A stretch of 10,881 bases of DNA. Source: Candidatus Omnitrophota bacterium. Lineage in GTDB: Bacteria > Omnitrophota > Gorgyraeia > Duberdicusellales > 4484-171. The position numbers and the translations under genes were made by a program. Positions 1-5,294 of this stretch are shown one piece after another (the stretch's first letter is position 1; the number at the start of each line of letters is the position of its first letter). The DNA is taken from the NCBI GenBank assembly GCA_030601015.1, contig JAUVUO010000027.1, positions 1 through 10,881 on the forward strand. Direction: 5' to 3'. A model generated the notes under the pieces. The model was not told the origin of the DNA. It did not search any database and saw nothing but the letters and a program-made list of their open reading frames with translations.

Positions 1-41
1 AAAATAAACTAAATATTTTTTTATCAGACCTTTAAATTTGC

Positions 42-74
42 AATAAAAAACCCCCCATCGATAAAAATGGGGGG
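42..74 (-). terminator. Intrinsic terminator of the pilin gene
   Basis: Read on the minus strand, an 8-bp perfect stem (CCCCCCAT pairing with ATGGGGGG) encloses an 8-base loop and is followed at once by TTTTTTATT. This is a classical Rho-independent terminator. It starts about 27 bases after the pilin stop codons, so it closes the pilin transcript. On the plus strand the hairpin is followed by TAAAATT with no T run, so it works in one direction only. Confidence 0.93.
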
Positions 75-103
75 TAAAATTACAAATTATTTATCTAAAC
101 TTA

Positions 104-448
104 TTATTCGCAAGCACCTGATATACTAAGTATCCCGGTGGTAGAATTGTACCAACTATCCCAAGTTCCGCCATTTGCCGGTGTTGCAGGTAACACACCT
201 GCAGCCAGATAATCTGCAGCAAAGGTTGCATCTATAGCTGCAGGCCAATCAGCACTGCCATCTAAAGCTGTACGGGCATAATAATTAGAAATAGCTGTCG
301 AAATAGCACCGGCACTTCACTGACAAGCTGCCTGTTCCGCATTCTCAGTCAAATCAAGAAATTTTGGGATAGCCACTGCAGATAAAATACCTATAATAAC
401 AATTACAATAATCAACTCAATTAAAGTAAACCCTTTTTTTCTTATCAT
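104..448 (-). CDS. Type IV prepilin (major-pilin-like) with in-frame TGA at codon 44
   Basis: The gene encodes a type IV pilin, the subunit of a pilus fibre, which is cleaved and methylated by prepilin peptidase and inserted through its N-terminal helix. The start MIRKKG followed by FTLIELIIVIVIIGIL is a canonical class III leader: cleavage after Gly6, Phe+1 and Glu+5. Reading on gives a normal 114-codon pilin (helix region to about residue 60, small globular domain, Cys113 near the end), finishing in tandem TAA codons. The frame is broken only by TGA at codon 44, context Ala-Ala-Cys-Gln-TGA-Ser-Ala-Gly. The sequence after it still reads as pilin (Tyr-Tyr-Ala, Trp-Asp-Ser-Trp), with no frameshift or other stop. 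Read literally, the product is a 43-residue prepilin (37 mature). A GGGGG ribosome site lies 7 bases before ATG. The gene has its own promoter and terminator. Options are a selenoprotein, a fresh pseudogene, a sequence error or a truncated pilin. Confidence 0.88.
317..319 (-). other. In-frame TGA codon (codon 44) within the pilin
   Basis: The minus-strand triplet TGA lies in frame with the ATG at 448 (43 codons before it) and with the terminal TAA at 104 to 106 (70 codons after it). It follows Cys42-Gln43, so insertion of selenocysteine would create a Cys-x-Sec motif. The next base is A. The best hairpin I see just downstream is only three pairs (GCU with AGC around an 8-base loop, about 10 to 23 bases after the TGA), which is weak for a bacterial SECIS element. 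The presence of the codon is certain; its meaning is not. Confidence 0.9.
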
Positions 449-455
449 ACAACAA

Positions 456-460
456 CCCCC
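456..460 (-). promoter_or_regulatory. G-rich ribosome binding site of the pilin
   Basis: The minus strand reads AAAAAAGGGGG, then 7 bases, then the ATG at 448. The five-G core pairs with the CCUCC of 16S rRNA only in part but is well placed, and it supports the chosen start, which also gives a standard 6-residue prepilin leader. Confidence 0.7.
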
Positions 461-486
461 TTTTTTACCTTTCCATATCCAATATA

Positions 487-502
487 CAAAGATTTATCTT
501 TG
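487..502 (-). repeat. Perfect hairpin in the pilin 5' leader
   Basis: CAAAGAT-AA-ATCTTTG is a perfect inverted repeat (7 pairs with a 2-base loop, or more realistically 6 pairs with a 4-base loop). It lies between the predicted transcription start and the ribosome site. It could protect the mRNA 5' end, as leader hairpins do in some abundant transcripts, or it could be an operator. No T run follows it, so it is not a terminator. Confidence 0.6.
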
Positions 503-527
503 ATTCTCTCCTGACTCGCTTATTTTA

Positions 528-556
528 ATATTAACATTTTTAAAATTTAGTGTCAA
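528..556 (-). promoter_or_regulatory. Sigma-70-type promoter of the pilin gene
   Basis: A perfect -35 box TTGACA (556 to 551) is separated by exactly 17 bases from TAATAT (533 to 528), which matches 4 of 6 consensus positions and has the TG of an extended -10 just upstream. Transcription would start near 521, giving a leader of about 70 bases. The position between the PilZ-gene stop and the pilin, with a terminator after the pilin, indicates a dedicated single-gene transcript. I see no sigma-54 GG/GC element here, unlike many pilA genes. Confidence 0.75.
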
Positions 557-617
557 GATATTTCCATTTAGTTACTCCTTCAAATGGTATAGAAATGATA
601 AATCACCCTGATTCTAT

Positions 618-1448
618 TCAATTTTCCCCGTTTATACTCTTTTTAGCGGTTGTCAAAATATTATTTTTAAATTTTTCGTCTATATCTATCACTTTTATCC
701 CTAAAAAATATGTACCATTTTGTTCTATGTTGCACCTTACTATCTCACCTTTTATTTCAGAAGATGTTTGTGCTATAAATTTTATCAGCACTTTTACTCC
801 ATGAGGGATAAAAATATTTGCCTGAACCCCTAAAGCCAGTCCACTGAATGATATGTCTAAGGCGAGAGCTGAGAAGCAGGAAGAACAACTAAGCTTTACT
901 CTTTCATCCTGTACTGTTATTTCTATTGGAAAATTTATAGACAATCTTTGTGATTCTCTCCAAAAAGGCAGCATATTCAACTTGTTCGATAAAACAGATA
1001 AATTATTCAAATAAAAATTTTTATCATCAAGCCCAAAAAATTTATTTATAGCAGCTTCTAATAAAGATGGTGAACTAAACAAAAGACAAATATCAAAATC
1101 AACCCTCATTTCTATAATATTTATAAGTTCAGCATCTAAAGGATTTGCCAGACAAACATACAAAGAATTTTCTACTTTAAAAACAGGTAAAAATAAATGT
1201 TCTCTGTAAAACTCTTCCGGAAATAATTCAATAATTTCTTCATCAAGAACATAGTCCAAAGGCCGGACATAAGGGGTATTAAAATTCTGCGCAAAAAAAA
1301 TATAAAGGTTTTCCTCACTAATTAAACCTAATTTTATAAGCGTGGAAAATAATGTTTTTTTTCTTTTCTCTTGTTCCGCTCTAATCTGTAAAAATTGATC
1401 AGGATTTAAGTTTAATTTTTTTATTATCTTTGCTTCTAATTCTTTCAT
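618..1448 (-). CDS. MshEN-like / PilZ domain fusion, probable c-di-GMP receptor
   Basis: This 276-residue soluble protein has two parts. Residues of about 30 to 137 resemble the N-terminal domain of MshE/PilB/GspE assembly ATPases (pattern LIKLGLISEENL, then LFPEEF, LFLPVF, ANPLD and a closing EAAINKFFG). Residues of about 163 to 265 form a PilZ domain with both c-di-GMP signatures, R164xxxR168 and D198xS200xxG203. There is no ATPase domain. PilZ domains bind c-di-GMP, and many MshEN domains do too. Here the MshEN nucleotide motif is degenerate (Thr and Phe where Arg and Gly are usual), so its binding is doubtful while PilZ binding is likely. It lies between the response regulator (115-base gap) and the pilin. 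I infer an adaptor linking c-di-GMP to the pilus motor, but the partner is unknown. No strong Shine-Dalgarno is visible before the ATG. Confidence 0.85.
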   Translation of the reverse strand: MKELEAKIIKKLNLNPDQFLQIRAEQEKRKKTLFSTLIKLGLISEENLYIFFAQNFNTPYVRPLDYVLDEEIIELFPEEFYREHLFLPVFKVENSLYVCLANPLDAELINIIEMRVDFDICLLFSSPSLLEAAINKFFGLDDKNFYLNNLSVLSNKLNMLPFWRESQRLSINFPIEITVQDERVKLSCSSCFSALALDISFSGLALGVQANIFIPHGVKVLIKFIAQTSSEIKGEIVRCNIEQNGTYFLGIKVIDIDEKFKNNILTTAKKSINGEN

Positions 1449-1453
1449 TCTTA

Positions 1454-1465
1454 TTAAGTACTTAA
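1454..1465. repeat. 12-bp perfect palindrome before the MshEN-PilZ gene
   Basis: TTAAGTACTTAA is fully self-complementary and lies 6 to 17 bases before the start codon of the MshEN-PilZ gene, overlapping where its ribosome site should be. It may be an operator or chance in AT-rich DNA. The rest of the 115-base gap shows no clear promoter. Confidence 0.4.
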
Positions 1466-1563
1466 CAATACAATTAAATCCTGACTGAATAAATATTTTT
1501 AAAAATTGATTACTGAATATTCTCTGGTAAATAAATTGTTACTAGGGATTGTCTTTAAAAAAA

Positions 1564-2142
1564 TCATTTCTCCGATATCCCTTTATCATCATAATATTTA
1601 TTCATAAATTTTTCTACCATTTGTGATATATACTTTTCCGTAATAATATATCCTCCAGTTTTTTGAAGTTCATCGATAGAAACCTGAGGGTACTTATCCT
1701 TTAAGACTTTCAAACATTCAGCATGCTGCCGGGCAATTTGCAAAAGAAGACGGTTCTCCCGCATAATTTGATAAAATTCAAAGGCTTGATTAACTAAAAT
1801 ATTTAGTTCTTTTACTTCTATGGGTTTTAAAATATATCTCCAAATATTAGCTTTGTTAATGGCGTCCATAGCAGTATTTACATCCGGATATCCTGTCATA
1901 AGAATCCTTATTGTATCAGGATATAACCGTTTAACTTTAGCTAAAAAATCTATACCTAACATTCCGGGCAAACGATTATCACAAAGAATAACTTCAATCT
2001 CTTTTTCTTTTTTGAATATTTCCCAAGCATTCTCCGCAGTTTCAGTTATCAATATATTTTTGCTGTCATCCTCTAAAGTTCGTTTTAACGAATTAAGAAT
2101 ATTAGTCTCATCATCAACAATAATAATAGTATTTTTATCCAT
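1564..2142 (-). CDS. Response regulator: receiver domain with short non-DNA-binding tail
   Basis: This is the 192-residue phosphoacceptor partner of a histidine kinase. Residues 4 to 122 form a CheY-like receiver domain with all key residues: acidic pair D10/D11, phosphoacceptor D55 (VILCDNRLPGM), T83 and K106 (ILKPIE). The YPDVNTAMDAIN and IWRYILKPIE stretches are typical of receivers often joined to HD-GYP or phosphatase outputs. Here only about 70 residues follow: a helix (123 to 150), then YPQVSIDELQKTGGYIITE and another helix. This tail has no helix-turn-helix, GGDEF, EAL or HD-GYP signature, so output is probably by protein contact. A good site (AGAGAGGAA) precedes the ATG. It lies 161 bases after the histidine kinase gene, its likely partner, and upstream of the PilZ gene. 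Confidence 0.9.
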   Translation of the reverse strand: MDKNTIIIVDDETNILNSLKRTLEDDSKNILITETAENAWEIFKKEKEIEVILCDNRLPGMLGIDFLAKVKRLYPDTIRILMTGYPDVNTAMDAINKANIWRYILKPIEVKELNILVNQAFEFYQIMRENRLLLQIARQHAECLKVLKDKYPQVSIDELQKTGGYIITEKYISQMVEKFMNKYYDDKGISEK

Positions 2143-2225
2143 TTTTATTCCTCTCTTTAATTATCCTATAAAATTTATACTTTATTCCAATATATATAAA
2201 TTTTCTTCTTAAATTTATATAATTA

Positions 2226-2253
2226 ATAATAAAAATACAATGACTTTAATCAA
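2226..2253 (-). promoter_or_regulatory. Possible promoter for the response regulator
   Basis: The 161-base gap after the histidine kinase contains TTGATT (2253 to 2248), a 16-base spacer and TATTAT (2231 to 2226) on the minus strand, matching 4 and 5 of 6 consensus positions. This could let the regulator and PilZ genes be transcribed apart from the pilus operon. The gap is extremely AT-rich, so a chance match is quite possible. Confidence 0.33.
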
Positions 2254-2303
2254 CCTTTTTTATTATAATTGCATTTTATATCACCTTGTTTATCAAAATT
2301 ATA

Positions 2304-3131
2304 TCATTGCGTATACCCATTTTCAATGTCTTTTTTTGGCAATAAAATCGTAAAAACACTGCCTTTACCGACTTCACTATCTACTTCTATTCTACCCCCT
2401 ACATTTTTCATTATTGTTTGAGTTATATATAAACCTAACCCTGTCCCCCCTTTTGTTGTATAAAAAGGTTCGAAAATCTTTAACTTTTTATCCTTTGGTA
2501 TGCCGCAACCGGTATCAGAAATCTTTATAAAAACATTTTCTTCATCCTCATCTGTCAAGATAGTTATAATACCTTTATCTTTAATCGCCTTTGCGCCATT
2601 TAAAATAATATTTAAAAAAACTTGTCCAATTTGGCTTGAATCTATCCATACTTCACTCTTTAATCTATAATCTCTAACAACTTCTACTTTATTTTTAATC
2701 TCGTTCCATAAAATCCTTATGGTTGCGTCAAGCAATTGTTTTATATCGGTTAGAACCCGTTCACCTCCCGATTGTTTAGAAAAAGTTAATAAATCTTGTA
2801 CTATTTTTTTTATCCTATTAGTCCCATTCAAACATTCTTCTACAATTACTTTTATATCTTTTAATCTCGACTTATTAATGTTTTCATCCTCAGTAAATTT
2901 ACCGATAAAATTTAAATTAATTATCAAAAACATCAAAGGATTATTAATTTCATGAGCTATTCCCGCAGACAATACGCCTAAAGATGCCATTTTTTCTAAA
3001 TGAATAATACGAGCATCCTCTTCCTTCTTTGACTTTAGATAACCTTTAACCTTATTTTTCCAATAAATATGTATGATTATCGCGGTTAAACCTAATATAA
3101 TTATTAATAATAAAAATAAATGATTATCCAT
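2304..3131 (-). CDS. Membrane-anchored sensor histidine kinase
   Basis: This 275-residue two-component sensor kinase autophosphorylates on histidine and passes phosphate to a response regulator. A single N-terminal membrane helix (about residues 5 to 23) leads directly into the dimerisation domain with phosphoacceptor H60 (GIAHEINNPL, the NtrB/PilS-like H-box). The ATPase domain has an N-box around N174/N178 (FLNIILNGAKAI), a G1 box DTGCGIP (206 to 212), an F-box FEPFYTTK and a G2 box GGTGLGL (228 to 234), so it looks active. There is no periplasmic, PAS or HAMP sensing domain, so the signal is probably membrane-linked or intracellular. It starts 18 bases after the platform gene, which puts it in the pilus operon. 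The response regulator 161 bases downstream is the natural partner. The ribosome site (AAGAG) is unusually close to the ATG. Confidence 0.92.
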   Translation of the reverse strand: MDNHLFLLLIIILGLTAIIIHIYWKNKVKGYLKSKKEEDARIIHLEKMASLGVLSAGIAHEINNPLMFLIINLNFIGKFTEDENINKSRLKDIKVIVEECLNGTNRIKKIVQDLLTFSKQSGGERVLTDIKQLLDATIRILWNEIKNKVEVVRDYRLKSEVWIDSSQIGQVFLNIILNGAKAIKDKGIITILTDEDEENVFIKISDTGCGIPKDKKLKIFEPFYTTKGGTGLGLYITQTIMKNVGGRIEVDSEVGKGSVFTILLPKKDIENGYTQ

Positions 3132-3149
3132 AGCTCTTTTACTTTTAAA

Positions 3150-4400
3150 TTACATGCCCCTTTTCATCACAGAAATCATATTCCACATAGGCAATAATAT
3201 TGATAAAGCCATTAAAACAACAACACCGGCTAAAGAAACAGTCATTATCGGTTCTATCAGTGTGGTAAGATTTTTTAACTGAACCCTTACTTCCCTGGTA
3301 TAATAATCACATACCGCACTTAACATTTCAGGCAAAGACCCTGTTCTTTCTCCTATAGATATCATATAACCAACAAGACGGGGAAATAACGAACTTTTAA
3401 GAATATATGAAGAAATACCTTTCCCCGCGGATACATCTTTTTTAACTATATCTATCTCCTTCATTAAAACAACATTACCTATAGTTTGTTTAACTATATC
3501 CAAAGTCCTTAGTATCGGAAGCCCTGATTCATAGAGAAGCTTAAGCATAGAATTAAACCTAAGCATTACAATTTTATTATAAATCTTACCAAAAACAGGC
3601 AATTTGAATTTTAGATTCCCTAACCACCATTCCCCAGCTGGTGTATTTAATAAAAATTTGGCCGCTGCAAAAATTGCTGTTAATAAAAGAATAGTTATAT
3701 GCCAATATTTAGTAAATGAATATCCTATAAACATCATAATCTGTGTTGGTAAAGGCAACTCTACGGCCTTACCGACATAAATTTTAACAACATTGGGCAG
3801 AACAGCCACTGATAAAACATATAATGCTAATATTAAAATTACGATCACTATCATAGGATATCTTAAAGCTGAAGAAACCCCTGTTTTAATCTCTTGTTCC
3901 TCTTCTAATACATCCGCTAATTCCAATAAAACTTTATCCAAGATACCGCCAACTTCACCGGCCATAATAGTATTGACTATAAGGGGACTAAATATGCCGG
4001 GATGTTTAGTCATTGATTCCGACAATTTATTCCCACTTTCTATATCCTGGACAATATGAATTAAAGCCTGCTTTAAATATTTATCTTCTGATTGTTCAGA
4101 TAACACCCTTAATCCTTCCACTATAGGAACTGCAGCCTTTACAATAGTGGAAAACTGACGAATAAAAACGATAATTGACTTACTCGAAGCTTTTTTAATT
4201 CTTTTTCTAATTAAATGTTTTCCTAATAAAAATGTTTTTTTGCCTTTTAAGCTTATATTTATCTTTCCTTTGTTAATATATATGGGGAAATATCCTAATT
4301 GCGAAAGCTGAACTGAAACTTCCCCATCAGTCTGGGCTTGAAGGGTTCCTTTTACTACTTTCCCTGTAGAATCTACAGCTTTATATGAATATACACTCAT
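3150..4400 (-). CDS. Type IV pilus inner-membrane platform protein (MshG/PilC/GspF family)
   Basis: This 416-residue polytopic inner-membrane protein couples the cytoplasmic ATPase to pilin insertion and extraction. The start (YSYKAVDSTGKVVKGTL) is the usual N-terminus of the family. Two homologous GspF domains follow at about 75 to 200 and 278 to 404, with signatures FIRQFSTIVKAAVPIVEGL and MLRFNSMLKLLYESGLPIL, and MAGEVGG and SIGERTG in equivalent places. Hydrophobic segments lie at about 182 to 204, 233 to 251 and 385 to 404, and the GxLPEML motif precedes the last one. Length is normal for PilC/MshG. It sits 29 bases after the ExeA-like gene and 18 before the histidine kinase. The MSHA-like context favours MshG, but sequence alone would not exclude PilC or GspF. 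Confidence 0.95.
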   Translation of the reverse strand: MSVYSYKAVDSTGKVVKGTLQAQTDGEVSVQLSQLGYFPIYINKGKINISLKGKKTFLLGKHLIRKRIKKASSKSIIVFIRQFSTIVKAAVPIVEGLRVLSEQSEDKYLKQALIHIVQDIESGNKLSESMTKHPGIFSPLIVNTIMAGEVGGILDKVLLELADVLEEEQEIKTGVSSALRYPMIVIVILILALYVLSVAVLPNVVKIYVGKAVELPLPTQIMMFIGYSFTKYWHITILLLTAIFAAAKFLLNTPAGEWWLGNLKFKLPVFGKIYNKIVMLRFNSMLKLLYESGLPILRTLDIVKQTIGNVVLMKEIDIVKKDVSAGKGISSYILKSSLFPRLVGYMISIGERTGSLPEMLSAVCDYYTREVRVQLKNLTTLIEPIMTVSLAGVVVLMALSILLPMWNMISVMKRGM

Positions 4401-4429
4401 ATGATTACATTAAATTTGTTTTTCCCTAC

Positions 4430-5272
4430 TCAATACAGATTAAACTCCTTTATAACACTCTTGATAAAATCAACATCTATTTTTTTTTCCTTTTTTGCAA
4501 ATCCTGAAAGCAATACCAAATCACACAGAGTATTTATTTTCCTAGGAATACCTCCGGTATGATCCGTTATGACTTTCGTTACTGAATCATCAAATATCGG
4601 GTTCAATAAATCGGTATCTGCCCTTTTTTCTCTTACAACATTTAACCTGTGTTCTATATACTTTGACACATCATCTTCTTCTAAGGGCCCTAAATGACAG
4701 CGAATCGGTATCCTTTGTGCTAATGGTTTCAACGAATCTATTTTAGCTGTCAACTCCGGCTGCCCCACTAACAATAAAGTAAGAAGAAATTTTTCTTCAC
4801 TTTGAAAATTCAAAACAAGCCTTAATTGCTCAAAAATCCTGATATCTTCTATAGTATGAGCTTCGTCTACTATAATCATATTCTCTTTACCTTCTCTAAC
4901 ATTATCTACTAAAATAGCATTTAACTTCTCCAATAAAGAATCTACCGACAACTCTGTTTTCTTTTCCGGCAATAATTGTGGGCTCAATGATCTAACCATA
5001 GACCTTATAACTTCTGAAGGCTCAGAAAATAAAGGACTATTTATATATGCTGTGCAAAATTTTTGAGGCCCCAAATCTCTTTGGATTACCCTTGCTAATA
5101 ATGTTTTACCGCATCCAAAAACTCCCGTGATAAGTCCTGCTCCAAGATTTTGAGCAACAACATACGTAATCTTCATTAAAGCATCTTCGTGTTGAGATGA
5201 AAGATACAAAAAATTTGGATCCGGTGTATTTTGGAAAGGTTTACCCTTTAAATGCCAATATTTCTCATACAT
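4430..5272 (-). CDS. ExeA/GspA-type AAA+ ATPase (MshM-like)
   Basis: This is a 280-residue ATPase of the ExeA/GspA/MshM family. ExeA acts with a partner to assemble the secretin across the peptidoglycan; MshM is the equivalent in MSHA pilus loci. The N-terminus YWHLKGKPFQNTPDPNFLYL is a hallmark of the family. Walker A is GVFGCGKT (50 to 57), Walker B with catalytic Glu is MIIVDEAH (132 to 139), sensor 1 is LLLVGQPEL (167 to 175), and a GGIPRKIN sensor-2 motif lies near the C-terminus. It is cytoplasmic as encoded, lacking the C-terminal membrane helix and peptidoglycan-binding domain of full ExeA, which matches the short MshM form. It starts 22 bases after the assembly ATPase gene. The ribosome site is weak, suggesting coupling. 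Confidence 0.93.
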   Translation of the reverse strand: MYEKYWHLKGKPFQNTPDPNFLYLSSQHEDALMKITYVVAQNLGAGLITGVFGCGKTLLARVIQRDLGPQKFCTAYINSPLFSEPSEVIRSMVRSLSPQLLPEKKTELSVDSLLEKLNAILVDNVREGKENMIIVDEAHTIEDIRIFEQLRLVLNFQSEEKFLLTLLLVGQPELTAKIDSLKPLAQRIPIRCHLGPLEEDDVSKYIEHRLNVVREKRADTDLLNPIFDDSVTKVITDHTGGIPRKINTLCDLVLLSGFAKKEKKIDVDFIKSVIKEFNLY

Positions 5273-5294
5273 TATTCATACTTTTTTATTATGA

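Noticed and set aside
274..316. A clear bacterial SECIS element after the pilin TGA
   Set aside because: The local RNA offers only a 3-pair stem around AUUUCGAC and weak wobble extensions. The expected stable stem with a G-containing apical loop was not seen, so no SECIS feature is called.
317..319. TGA read as tryptophan or glycine through a variant genetic code
   Set aside because: Six other genes in the window end in TGA at natural protein ends, including two ATGA junctions, and tryptophan is encoded by TGG. A genome-wide reassignment does not fit.
550..804. 84-codon plus-strand reading frame
   Set aside because: It is antisense to the end of the MshEN-PilZ gene, matches no family I recognise and has no ribosome site. 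It is a shadow of the real gene.
1820..2212. 130-codon plus-strand reading frame
   Set aside because: It lies opposite the receiver domain gene, whose catalytic residues are fully conserved, so the minus-strand reading is the real one.
2719..4059. Two short plus-strand reading frames (2719 to 2955 and 3793 to 4059)
   Set aside because: Both are antisense to the histidine kinase and platform genes and have no recognisable domain or ribosome site.
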